From Saccharospirillum sp. (GTDB taxonomy: Bacteria > Pseudomonadota > Gammaproteobacteria > Pseudomonadales > Natronospirillaceae), in NCBI GenBank assembly GCA_018402545.1, contig JAGYIL010000001.1, positions 1,674,001 through 1,738,000 of the forward strand: a stretch of DNA of 64,000 bases, given 5' to 3'. The translations under genes and the position numbers were made by a program. The notes beneath the pieces are model-generated. The model was not told the origin of the DNA. It saw nothing but the letters and a program-made list of their open reading frames with translations, and ran no database searches. Below, piece by piece: positions 18,255 to 26,596 of this stretch; position 1 is the stretch's first letter, and each line of letters starts with the position of its first letter.

Positions 18255-20486
18255 ATGAACACAGCCAAGGTTACAGACCTGCGCCAACACCTCAGCAAGG
18301 TACCGCACAAAGCCGATACAGCCAGGCTGGACGCGCTATCGCGACGGTTTGTCGCGCTGTTGCCGGCCTTGCTGGATGAGTTCTTTGTCGCGTCCGATGA
18401 TTTCCTGTTCCGGCTCGCCGAGAAAACCACCGATGGCTTTGAATCCGGCGCCTACTTCGACAGCCTGCGGGCCCTTCGGCTCGAAAAGAACAGCATTCGC
18501 GAAGCCATTATCAAAGGGGTAAAAAATTACACCGATGAGGTGGCGGAAGGTCAGTTGGAAGTCGAGTCGACCGATGCAGCCCCCAAGGCAACAGAATTGT
18601 CGCTGATGGAAGACGACACGCTGGAGCGTGGCCTGGCCATCGACAGCTTCACCAACCGAATTCTCGAGCGGTCCGGTGATCAGTGGCTGGCGTTCCGGGA
18701 GCGTCTGGGTGTGCTGACCGGCCGCAAAGACCTTAAAAATGAACAAACCCCCTATAACCCCGAAGTGCTTGGACGAATTGCCATGAGTGCGCTGGAGGGG
18801 GGTAACTGGTCGCTGAAAACAACCCTCATGTTGTTCCGGTTGTTTGATCAGAAAGCCGTTTCCAAGCTGCTGGTCTTTTACCAGTCGAATAACAGCTGGT
18901 TGATTGAAGAAGGCATTCTGCCCAATCTCAAGTTGTTGAATGCGTCGTCACCAAGCCGTCCGGATGTGACCAGTGCCGATACCTTCGAGCAACTTGGCCA
19001 GATGCTGAACCAGCGCTTGTATGGCGAAAACCCGGGTGGACAAGCCCAGCCGGGCGGTGGCTATGCCGGCGCCGGTGGTGGTTACGCAGGTTCGGGCCCG
19101 GGCCGCTTTGGTGCTGGTATGCCAGGCCAGGGCGGGCCGGGGGTTATGGTCGGTGCCGATGCATTGCAGGCACTGATGGGCAATCTGACTCGGGTACAGA
19201 CCCAGGCCAGTGCGGCACCGGTATCGTTGGATCTGGGTGAAATGAAACTCTGGGCCCAGGCTCAGGCGCAGCAAGTCACTGCCCAGGTTCAGGGCACCCA
19301 GGAAGCCGGTACGGTTTCGTTGGTGGCCATGCTGTTTGAATACATTCTCGATGACCAGAAACTGTCGGCGCACATGAAGCAATTGATGGCGCGCATGCAG
19401 ATTCCAATCATCAAGGTGGCCTTGCTCGATAAGGAGTTTTTTACCGAATCGGAACATTCGGCCCGGTTATTGTTAAACCGGATGGCGCGTGCCGCGACCG
19501 GCTGGCAGCCAGACGAGCAGCTCGAAGACGATGTCCTGCTCGATGGCATGGAGCGCATCGTTACCCGCCTCAATCACGAATTCGAAACCGACCTGACCAT
19601 GTTCGACGCGGCCCTGAGTGAGTTCGATGATCTCAAGGCCGAGTACGATGCACTGCAGGAGGCTCGCCTGACGCCCATGGTCGAAGCTGAGGAAACTCAG
19701 TTCAAGGCGCATCAGAATCAGGACCGGGCCCGGCTGTTTATGGATACCCTGCTCGAAGGCGAGACACTGCCAGAAGATGCCGAACATTTGCTCAAGCGTC
19801 ACTGGTACCGGCTGATGCGGGGAATTTACAACGCGCACGGTGAAGGCAAAGCCTGGAAAACCAGTGCCCGTATTGCTCGCGAGCTGGTCTGGAGTCTACA
19901 GCCAAACATTCAGGTAACCGAGTCGGTGCGGTTTGGCAAATTGTTGCCCAACCTGAGATCCGGTTTGCTGGATGGCCTGAAAGCCCTGGGTCTGAACGAA
20001 GGCGAACGCGACCGTCTGGTATCCGCCATCGATGAGTGGCACCAGCCCCGGCACCAGCCGCTGACGGAGAGTGTCTGGGCCGACCAGGAACGTCTGGACG
20101 CCTTTGCCGAGCGCTCTGCCCGTGCCGATGAACTGGTCGAAAGGCCGCAACCACTGCCGGTCGATGAACCCGTTGTTCAACACAAGCCGGCCGACCTGAC
20201 TTATTATATGGATATGGTGGCAACCTTTGAGACCGGAAGCTGGTTCGAGATCGAGAACCAGTCGGGCAAGATCGAACGGGGTTGCCTGACGGCTATCGTG
20301 GGCCTGGGCAGCAAGTATATTTTTACCGACCATCAGGGCAACAAGGTGGCAGAGCGCTCTGCGATTGGTCTGGCCATGGCATTGCGCAACGACGCCTTCA
20401 AAGTGGTGGACGACGCCCCACTGTTTGATCGCGTTATCGATACCCTGGTATCAGAGCTTGGTGAGTCGGGCAAAACACGGCATTGA
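18255..20486 (+). CDS. DUF1631 domain-containing protein
   Basis: About 743 residues matching the DUF1631 family across its length. The N-terminal part has DDFLFRLAEKTTDGFESGAY and FDSLRALRLEKNSI, and the C-terminal part the characteristic TGSWFEIENQSGKIERG and APLFDRVIDTLV. Mostly helical and soluble, with no signal peptide or membrane helix. A glycine-rich, low-complexity insertion (GGGYAGAGGGYAGSGPGRFG and more, about residues 258-297) interrupts it. The start at ATG 18255 has only a weak ribosome binding site. Function is not established for the family. Followed by a clear terminator. Confidence 0.85.
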   Translation: MNTAKVTDLRQHLSKVPHKADTARLDALSRRFVALLPALLDEFFVASDDFLFRLAEKTTDGFESGAYFDSLRALRLEKNSIREAIIKGVKNYTDEVAEGQLEVESTDAAPKATELSLMEDDTLERGLAIDSFTNRILERSGDQWLAFRERLGVLTGRKDLKNEQTPYNPEVLGRIAMSALEGGNWSLKTTLMLFRLFDQKAVSKLLVFYQSNNSWLIEEGILPNLKLLNASSPSRPDVTSADTFEQLGQMLNQRLYGENPGGQAQPGGGYAGAGGGYAGSGPGRFGAGMPGQGGPGVMVGADALQALMGNLTRVQTQASAAPVSLDLGEMKLWAQAQAQQVTAQVQGTQEAGTVSLVAMLFEYILDDQKLSAHMKQLMARMQIPIIKVALLDKEFFTESEHSARLLLNRMARAATGWQPDEQLEDDVLLDGMERIVTRLNHEFETDLTMFDAALSEFDDLKAEYDALQEARLTPMVEAEETQFKAHQNQDRARLFMDTLLEGETLPEDAEHLLKRHWYRLMRGIYNAHGEGKAWKTSARIARELVWSLQPNIQVTESVRFGKLLPNLRSGLLDGLKALGLNEGERDRLVSAIDEWHQPRHQPLTESVWADQERLDAFAERSARADELVERPQPLPVDEPVVQHKPADLTYYMDMVATFETGSWFEIENQSGKIERGCLTAIVGLGSKYIFTDHQGNKVAERSAIGLAMALRNDAFKVVDDAPLFDRVIDTLVSELGESGKTRH

Positions 20487-20506
20487 TCCGCCCCTGGCCG
20501 GTACTG

Positions 20507-20536
20507 AAAAACCCGCTTCATTAAGCGGGTTTTTTT
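20507..20536 (+). terminator. Rho-independent terminator after the DUF1631 gene
   Basis: Perfect 8-bp stem ACCCGCTT/AAGCGGGT with CATT loop, flanked by A and T runs (TTTTTT), so it could work in both directions. Confidence 0.9.
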
Positions 20537-20713
20537 ATGGGACCGGGAGCCGTTGGTTATACCGCCACGACTGTATGCAAAGGGTCATTGACGACGCTAA
20601 GTTATAAATGTTTGTCTGATATGTGGGCAGAATTTAACCAGAGTTCGGAGTAGAGTATTCGTGTACCCAACCAAACACGCAAAATCTGACGGTAAAACGG
20701 GGTACTAACCAAG

Positions 20714-20864
20714 TTATTGAAAAAGGTTTCCTGCCTTTTTCAATAACACGAGAAGCAAAAATTGCGATTTTTACTTCTCTCACAAAATCAATGACTTAAC
20801 AGTCATTTATTTTGCCGGAACATCCTTGTTCCGGTCGCAGCCCGATGAAATTCGCTGAATTTCA
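20714..20864 (+). ncRNA. Array of five consecutive hairpins, candidate structured leader RNA
   Basis: Five non-overlapping, mutually different inverted repeats follow one another within 151 nt. HP1: TTATTGAAAAAGG/CCTTTTTCAATAA (20714-20746, perfect 13 bp). HP2: GAGAAG-c-AAAAAT/ATTTTT-a-CTTCTC (20750-20779). HP3: AATGACT/AGTCATT (20790-20807). HP4: CCGGAACA-TCCT-TGTTCCGG (20815-20834). HP5: TGAAATTC-GCT-GAATTTCA (20846-20864). None has an adjacent T tract. The stretch is more AT-rich than its surroundings and ends 43 bp before a small gene with a good ribosome binding site. An RNA role is inferred from the density of stems. The preceding 20537-20713 shows nothing recognisable. Confidence 0.55.
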
Positions 20865-20907
20865 ACGGCCTACTAATCCTCAGAATACTGAGTTCAAGGT
20901 GAACACA

Positions 20908-21075
20908 ATGGAGAAGAAAGCAACCGCCAAGCAGTCGTTCCTCGCCTTTTTGGGTGTGGTCAGCAAGTCCAAGTCGCGTCGTCGTGGTAACCACACAACG
21001 CTGGACCGGCTATCACGTCCTGAAGTGCGCGACGAGCTGTCCCTAAAGGGTGTAGCGGTTCTTAGCGACAACTGA
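20908..21075 (+). CDS. Small hypothetical basic protein (55 aa)
   Basis: A 55-codon frame starting at ATG 20908 with AAGGTG 7 nt upstream. The protein begins MEKKATAKQSFLAFLG, has a basic patch SKSKSRRRG at about 19-27, and ends with LSRPEVRDELSLKGVAVLSD. No signal peptide, Cys motif or known domain is evident. Longer in-frame starts at 20812 and 20845 fall inside hairpins 3-5 and are less likely. It lies directly after the five-hairpin array. Small palindromes also follow it (CCCGA..TCGGG near 21086-21106, GCAGG-ACG-CCTGC near 21111). Not recognised. Confidence 0.55.
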   Translation: MEKKATAKQSFLAFLGVVSKSKSRRRGNHTTLDRLSRPEVRDELSLKGVAVLSDN

Positions 21076-21267
21076 TCGTCGCCGCCCGATCGACTGATGG
21101 TCGGGTAAAGGCAGGACGCCTGCAACAGAAAGTCCACCGGTATTACTACGTATCGGCGGGTTGGTTTTACCCGAATAAATCACCACAGCTGTTCTACCGG
21201 TCGCTGACCCGCTATGCTATAGGGCTTCACCCTTAAACGGGGCTCATACACAGCGGGAGGTACGACC

Positions 21268-21732
21268 ATGGCCAACTCTCTCGATACCTGGTTAAGTGAA
21301 TACGGCGAGAGCCATCAAAACCCCACCAACAAGAAAGTCCACTGGGTATGTGTGCCGGTTATTTTCTGGTGCGTACTGGCGTTGCTGTGGCAGGTTCCGC
21401 TTGGGCCGAATCCGATCATGAATGCGGCGGTTGTGCTAATCGCGGTCAGTATTCTGTTTTATTCGCGTCTGTCATGGACACTGACCATCGGCATGGGCAT
21501 TCTGGTCGCGGTGTCGGTGGCTCTGATTCTCGGTTATGAATCGCTTGGGTTGCCTCTGCCACTGTGGATCTTTGCGCTGATTCTGTTTGTATTGGCCTGG
21601 GTGGGGCAGTTCTGGGGGCACCGTATCGAAGGCAAGAAGCCCAGCTTCTTCAAGGATATCCAGTTCCTCCTGATTGGCCCGGCCTGGCTCCTCAGTTTTG
21701 TTTATCAGCGCCTTGGAATTCCGTTGAAGTAA
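21268..21732 (+). CDS. DUF962/Mpo1-like membrane protein
   Basis: A 154-residue protein with four membrane segments and the DUF962 (YGL010w/Mpo1) signature: WLSEYGESHQNPTNKKVHWV at the N-terminus and WVGQFWGHRIEGKKPS followed by FLLIGPAWLL at the C-terminus, carrying the conserved His residues (SHQNP, KKVHW, WGHRIEGKKP). Yeast Mpo1 is an iron-dependent 2-hydroxy fatty acid alpha-dioxygenase; whether bacterial members share this activity is not settled here. GGGAGG precedes the ATG. Confidence 0.88.
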   Translation: MANSLDTWLSEYGESHQNPTNKKVHWVCVPVIFWCVLALLWQVPLGPNPIMNAAVVLIAVSILFYSRLSWTLTIGMGILVAVSVALILGYESLGLPLPLWIFALILFVLAWVGQFWGHRIEGKKPSFFKDIQFLLIGPAWLLSFVYQRLGIPLK

Positions 21733-21792
21733 CAGGGTTTGCTCCCCCGACCCATTAGCGATTAACTAGTTTTAAGTAGCTGGAGAAACTCT

Positions 21793-22425
21793 TTGTCTAA
21801 AAATTCCCTGTCCAGGCATCAGATGTCTGCCCACGGTCTGACCTTTTTAAAAGCCAGTCATCCGGTTATCAAAACCCTGAAATACAGTGTTGGCGATGCC
21901 AACCTACATGGTAACAAGGTCTGGGATTCCAGCTTTGTATTGATGGATTACTTGCTGATCGACCCGATTCCCGAAGAACGGGTGGTGTTTGATATTGGCT
22001 GTGGCTGGGGACCAACCAGTTTGTTTTTGATGAACCACTTTAACTCCAGAGTAATGTCCATCGACGCAGACGATTCTGTCGAGCCCTACCTGCAGCTGCA
22101 TGGCGAACTGAATGAGTTAAAACCCGTATTCTGGCAGCGTAAGATCAAGCAGCTGAAAACGGCCGACCTGTCGATGGCCGACACCGTGGTTGGGGGCGAT
22201 ATCTGCTTCTGGGATAGCTTGGGTGACGAATGGAAAACGCTGATCAAACGGGCCAAAAAAGCAGGCGTGCGCCAGATTTTGATCGCTGACCCAGGGCGCC
22301 AGCCGTTTTACGACCTGGCTGACTGGGCGGTTAAGAAGCATAACGCCGAGCTATGGGAGCACGACATTACCAAACCGGTGAAAGCTACCAGCTATGTGTT
22401 GGATATACCTCTGAACGCAGAATGA
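21793..22425 (+). CDS. Class I SAM-dependent methyltransferase
   Basis: A 210-residue soluble protein. Motif I of the SAM-binding fold is VVFDIGCGWGPTSLFL at about residue 56, followed by an acidic residue after the next strand (VMSIDADDSV). The rest fits a Rossmann methyltransferase. The start is TTG 21793 with CTGGAGAAA upstream; no ATG in frame lies before the conserved region. The substrate cannot be deduced. No operon partners are obvious. Confidence 0.75.
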   Translation: MSKNSLSRHQMSAHGLTFLKASHPVIKTLKYSVGDANLHGNKVWDSSFVLMDYLLIDPIPEERVVFDIGCGWGPTSLFLMNHFNSRVMSIDADDSVEPYLQLHGELNELKPVFWQRKIKQLKTADLSMADTVVGGDICFWDSLGDEWKTLIKRAKKAGVRQILIADPGRQPFYDLADWAVKKHNAELWEHDITKPVKATSYVLDIPLNAE

Positions 22426-22562
22426 TACACTCTGGAGCGCCAATCAATTGGCAAACCAGGCTCAACTTTTCGGGGCAGCGGGCGATAACACTGACAGTGT
22501 AATTTGCCGGACCGTCCAGACATGAAACAAGCCATCGCCACAACCAACATGAGAGCCCGCCC

Positions 22563-24290
22563 ATGAGCCTTACCAGCGTGCTGCGACCTCTGCTGCTGGG
22601 CTGGGCAGGCTTGCTGCCATTGTCGGCACCGGCAATGGAGTTCAGTCTGGATCTTGGTCTTGCCAGTGGCGAAAACGCGGTTGGCTGGGGTGTGGCCAGC
22701 CACGCCCAGTTCATGCAAAGCACCCGCTGGGGGCTGGATCTGGGCTATCGTTATCACAGCGAACTGGAATACCCGACGGACAACGGCACCCTGAATCACG
22801 ATTTTAGCCAGTATGAAATGGGTCTTATCTGGCAGCAGGGCCACATTGGCGCCCGCTTTCAGGGCGTCGCGGGGATTATTCTGGCCGGTGGTGATGTGGT
22901 CGGCAACGCCGGAGAAGCGGTATTGAATGCCGGAGCACTCGGCTATCATCTGGATGCGGACATCAGCGCCCCCGTATTAGAGGGGTTGCGGGTGTTTGCC
23001 AATGCGGGTTATCAGGATTATTACAGTGGCGATATGCCCGCCCAGTGGCGCTGGCGTTATGGCTTGCGCTATGTGTTTGGCGAGCGCATGTCGGCAGCGG
23101 AACGGGACGCCCGGGCCCGGGCCGAAGCCGCTCAGGCACAGCCACAGAGTGCTGGCGAAGGTGCGGCGACCGCTCAACCGGAGCGTCGGGTGCAGCCAAT
23201 TCCAACCTATTTGTCCCAGTCTCTCCCCCCCATCATAGAACGCTCTGAACTGTGCAAATGCTTCCCGGCCGGGCCTTACACCCTGCAACTGGGCCAGTTC
23301 CCCAACATGGAGCGAGCGGTTCGCGCCATGGAATATCGGGGCTTGCGTCAGTTTTTTACCACCGTCGCCTACGATCGGGATCCGCAACCGGTCTTTCTGG
23401 CTCAGGCCGACCCCGATGGACCGGTTGGCTTGTTTCTGGGTGAGTATGATCAGTTGGCCGACAGTGAAATCTGGCGACGCCGGTTGCGGCTCAGTGGTAT
23501 TGAAGGACGCATTCGCCAGGTAGTGGGCAGTGACGGACGCATTGAAAACCGCACGGTCGACGCGAGCGCCCAGGCAAGAGCGCCGCAGTACACGGCCGAG
23601 GAAATTCGTCGCATGAACTCAGTGCAACCCGATGCCGGTGTCAGTGCAGAACGGGATCGTCAGGCCATGAATCAGGCATCGGCTGACAGGGCGGCAACGG
23701 CCAGTACCGCGACAACCTCGACAGTCGAATCACAGTACGTCGCAGGGACCTTGGTGCTGGGGCCGGTAAGCGCAGCAACGCTGACTGACTGGATGTCGGA
23801 GCCACCCATGCGGGACGCCTTGCTGACCGACACCAACCGCCGCTTACCCGGCCGCCACCGGTTGATATGGGATGCAGCGCGCAACCAGGCCTGGGTCTAC
23901 CTGGACCAGTTTGCCTCCACCCGACAAATCGATGAATGGCAAGCCTGGCTGGAGCGCAATGGCCAGCAGGCGAGCTTGCAACAGAGACCGCGGCTGCCCA
24001 TCGGTGATATCTATGTGTATCACCTGGGCAAGGCGTTGCAGGGTTATAGCCTCGAGCTTTACCAGCAAGCCGATGCCAGCGATATGTTGCAGCGGCTGGT
24101 GTCTCCGGAAGTGCTGTGGTTTCAGGCCTACCAGTCCATCAATGATGAGCCGCCGACCCTGGTGGTGCAATGGCAGGCCTCAGATCAGCGTTACCATTTG
24201 ATCGCCACCGGCTTTGCCCGCGATAATGACGCCCGGCGGGCCTGGCAAAACCTGAGCAGCGTTGGCCTGATGCCGGTGCTTCAGGAGTAA
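22563..24290 (+). CDS. Outer-membrane barrel-like protein with C-terminal SPOR-like repeats
   Basis: A 575-residue exported protein not matched to a named family. A signal peptide (residues 1-24, LLPLSAPAM) is followed by about 150 residues of alternating hydrophobic/polar strands with aromatic ends (GLDLGYRYHSEL, WRWRYGLRYVFGERM), suggesting a small outer-membrane beta-barrel. A charged Ala/Glu/Gln-rich linker follows, then a SPOR-like segment near residues 231-325 (CKCFPAGPYTLQLGQFPNME). The C-terminal half may contain a second copy of that fold. SPOR domains bind denuded peptidoglycan, so the protein might link outer membrane and cell wall; this is inference. Confidence 0.7.
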   Translation: MSLTSVLRPLLLGWAGLLPLSAPAMEFSLDLGLASGENAVGWGVASHAQFMQSTRWGLDLGYRYHSELEYPTDNGTLNHDFSQYEMGLIWQQGHIGARFQGVAGIILAGGDVVGNAGEAVLNAGALGYHLDADISAPVLEGLRVFANAGYQDYYSGDMPAQWRWRYGLRYVFGERMSAAERDARARAEAAQAQPQSAGEGAATAQPERRVQPIPTYLSQSLPPIIERSELCKCFPAGPYTLQLGQFPNMERAVRAMEYRGLRQFFTTVAYDRDPQPVFLAQADPDGPVGLFLGEYDQLADSEIWRRRLRLSGIEGRIRQVVGSDGRIENRTVDASAQARAPQYTAEEIRRMNSVQPDAGVSAERDRQAMNQASADRAATASTATTSTVESQYVAGTLVLGPVSAATLTDWMSEPPMRDALLTDTNRRLPGRHRLIWDAARNQAWVYLDQFASTRQIDEWQAWLERNGQQASLQQRPRLPIGDIYVYHLGKALQGYSLELYQQADASDMLQRLVSPEVLWFQAYQSINDEPPTLVVQWQASDQRYHLIATGFARDNDARRAWQNLSSVGLMPVLQE

Positions 24291-24346
24291 CGCGGGTCAA
24301 TGTAGGCGCCAATCTTCCAGCTTAGGGGAGTGGTCCGCGTCGGATA

Positions 24347-24439
24347 CCGGTAGTGCCTCTGAGGGGTCGGCGTGAACCCATCCCTGGGGCCTAGACCGCA
24401 ACATCCATGTTGCGGACTCCCCCTCAGAGGCACCACCGG
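24347..24439. repeat. Dispersed palindromic repeat, copy B
   Basis: Arms CCGGTAGTGCCTCTGAGGGG (24347-24366) and CCCCTCAGAGGCACCACCGG (24420-24439) match at 19 of 20 positions and enclose the hairpin CCGCAACA-TCCA-TGTTGCGG (24396-24415). Against copies A and C the hairpin has paired G-to-A and C-to-T changes that keep it intact. The conserved spacer includes GTCGGCGTGAA and GCCTAGACCGCA. Similarity to copy A extends upstream to about 24328 (GAGTGGTCCGCGTCGGATACC). Lies in the 214-bp gap between two rightward genes. No coding sequence seen. Confidence 0.85.
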
Positions 24440-24505
24440 CACCCGCCGCTCGCAATGTGCTGATGCCCAATCTCTAGTTATAAACTTACCAGGGGGAAAT
24501 TAACC

Positions 24506-25282
24506 ATGGAGTGGTCTTTCACCATTCTCTTTATCTTGTTTGCGGTCGCCATGCTGGCCGGTTGGGTCGATACCCTGGCTGGGGGTGGTGGTTTGATTTC
24601 GTTGCCGGCCATGTTGCTGCTGGGTGTGCCGCCGGTCAGTGCGCTGGCGACGAACAAGGCTCAGGGCGTGGTAGGAACACTGACTGCGTCGATAACTTTA
24701 CTGTTGAAAGGCCATTTGCGCGGCCAGGCGTTGCTTTGGCGACTGGTTGCTGCCGGTTTGGGGGCTGCTCTGGGCAGCTGGCTGGTGCAGGGCCTGGATA
24801 CCGGCTGGCTCGAATGGCTGGTGCCGGTCTTGCTGATCAGCGTTGCCGCCTATTTCTGGTTTACGCCAAATCTGGGCAGCATCGAGACCAGGGCGCATCA
24901 GTCAGAACGGCAATGGACGGTGACCTGGGCGCCGGCGGTTGGTTTCTACGATGGCTTTTTCGGGCCGGGTGCCGGCTCGTTTTACGCGGCAACCGGGGTT
25001 GCATTTCGGGGCCAGACGTTACTGGCCGCGACGATCTCGGCCAAGCCACTGAATTTCATGTCGAATGTTGTGTCGCTGACGGTGTTTTCCGCGGGCGGTC
25101 AGGTGGTTTGGATCATCGGCTTTGCGATGATGCTGGGGCAGGTAGTGGGGGCCTTTGTTGGCAGCCATACCATGCTCAGCGGTGGTGCGCGCCTGATTCG
25201 TCCGATCGTGATCACCATGTGTGTGCTTATGTCGGTCAGTCAGGTGGCGCAATCGATGGGCTGGATCAGTCTGGCTGGATAA
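24506..25282 (+). CDS. TSUP family membrane transporter (TauE/SafE-like)
   Basis: A 258-residue protein with about eight hydrophobic segments and the two glycine-rich family motifs: WVDTLAGGGGLISLPAMLL near residue 21 and its inverted counterpart AVGFYDGFFGPGAGSFYA near residue 147. Family members export sulfite, sulfoacetate or other organosulfur anions, or take up related substrates; the cargo here is unknown. ATG 24506 is preceded by AGGGGGAA. The C-terminus overlaps the convergent binding-protein gene by 17 bp. Confidence 0.88.
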   Translation: MEWSFTILFILFAVAMLAGWVDTLAGGGGLISLPAMLLLGVPPVSALATNKAQGVVGTLTASITLLLKGHLRGQALLWRLVAAGLGAALGSWLVQGLDTGWLEWLVPVLLISVAAYFWFTPNLGSIETRAHQSERQWTVTWAPAVGFYDGFFGPGAGSFYAATGVAFRGQTLLAATISAKPLNFMSNVVSLTVFSAGGQVVWIIGFAMMLGQVVGAFVGSHTMLSGGARLIRPIVITMCVLMSVSQVAQSMGWISLAG

Positions 25283-26066
25283 CAGGCTCAGTCGTGGGTT
25301 CGGTGGTATCGAGTTCATAATCACCGGCTTCGAAGGCGTCGAAGTAGGTTTGATAACGTCCGGAGTCTCTGAACGCCTGCAACTGGGTGTTGAACTCACC
25401 AAGCAGGGCCACGCTGTCTGGCGCGGAGCGTGGTAGCAGCAAATAGCTTTTGTTGACCAGCAAGGCCTTGGGGTTATGGGTAATTCGTTCAGCCGCTTCA
25501 GGGCTCACAGTTCTTGAAATATTGAAGTAGCCGACGTTGATCTCCTGCGGGTAGGCGTCAATGCGCCCAGCCAGCAGCATATTCACCGTTGATGCCTCGC
25601 TGGCGACCCACTCTATGTCAAGAACCCCGGCCTCCACCGCGGCATCGAAGGCTGGGCCGTAGCTATAACCCAAAACGCCTGCGAGTTTCAGGTCCGACAA
25701 ATCAGAAAACTCCTGCCATTCAAACGCCCGGTCGGCCCGGTGAAAGAATACAAAGCGTTCATCCAGAATCGGGTCGCTGTAGAGCATGTCGTCGTGGCGG
25801 TCGGGCGCATCCATCCACACCGCAGTTGCGTCATACTCGCCGGAAACGGTGCCTACATACGCCCGCCGCCAGGGCACCAGCCGATATTCAACCTCAATGC
25901 CGGATTCGGCAAATACATCGCTGATCAGATGAGCAATAAAGCCAAAATGCTTCTGCTCCGGTGTCAGGAACGGTGGCCAGCCCCCTGTGCTGATCACAAC
26001 CTGAGCCTGTACCGGGCCGATTAGCAGCGTTGCTGCCAGCAGGATGAGTCTGAATCGGGACTGCAT
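25266..26066 (-). CDS. Orphan periplasmic substrate-binding protein (SBP_bac_3 type)
   Basis: A 266-residue exported protein with a signal peptide (FRLILLAATLLIGPVQAQ, cleavage near 21). The mature part has family-3 features: ISTGGWPPFLTPEQKHFGF at the start, YRLVPWRRAYVGTVSGEYDA, and a second lobe beginning LKLAGVLGYSYGPAFDA. No transporter subunits are adjacent. It lies upstream of, and divergent from, the ectoine-degradation genes, so a role as a ligand scout or sensor for that locus is possible but unproven. Its 3' end overlaps the TSUP gene tail to tail. Confidence 0.8.
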   Translation of the reverse strand: MQSRFRLILLAATLLIGPVQAQVVISTGGWPPFLTPEQKHFGFIAHLISDVFAESGIEVEYRLVPWRRAYVGTVSGEYDATAVWMDAPDRHDDMLYSDPILDERFVFFHRADRAFEWQEFSDLSDLKLAGVLGYSYGPAFDAAVEAGVLDIEWVASEASTVNMLLAGRIDAYPQEINVGYFNISRTVSPEAAERITHNPKALLVNKSYLLLPRSAPDSVALLGEFNTQLQAFRDSGRYQTYFDAFEAGDYELDTTEPTTEPVIQPD

Positions 26067-26596
26067 TGTTTATTCCAGTGATCATCTAGTTGAAACAGTA
26101 TAGCCAACTCCGACTTCAATGGCTGAATTGATTGGGCGCTGACAGGTTTGCTCGCTCTGGGTTAAACGCTTTATGCCCCTTACTATTAGGGGCCTAATGG
26201 TTATTCCCCTCAAGAATAATAAACCCAAAAATACCGTGAAAATTGTGCGTCAATAAATGAGGTTTCAGGCATCTGTTTCACAGCGGTTTTTCCCAATTTT
26301 CGAGTCAGTTACGAACCCTGTAAATGCGTCGTAATTGATTGATATAAAAAGAAAAAATAGTGTTATTCGGTCTGCTTTAATGCGGCTGGCCTAACACCGG
26401 TAAATCTACTGGGTTTAGCCGGGTTACCCACCGGCCTGAAAAAAACCTTGCAAGGCTTCCGCTTATGAATCTAGGGTGGGTTAGAGGCTCGATGACAGGT
26501 CTGTGGGGATCAAAACATTTTACCGGCAGATCCACGATGTTCAGCAATAACGACTAGATTGATAGAGACAAACCAACAGACAGAGGTAACTCGAAG
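26067..26596. other. 530-bp regulatory region upstream of the ectoine-degradation genes
   Basis: No gene was found. The stretch is AT-rich compared with its flanks and holds two adjacent hairpins: GCCCCT-TACTATT-AGGGGC (26175-26193) and TTATTC-CCCTCAA-GAATAA (26201-26219). It must contain the promoters of the orphan binding protein and of doeB2. No confident -35/-10 pair or operator palindrome could be read. Confidence 0.5.

Noticed and set aside
20714-20864. Hairpin array considered as integron attC sites or REP elements
   Set aside because: The stems differ in sequence from each other, no conserved core (GTTRRRY-like) sites flank them, and no integrase is present.
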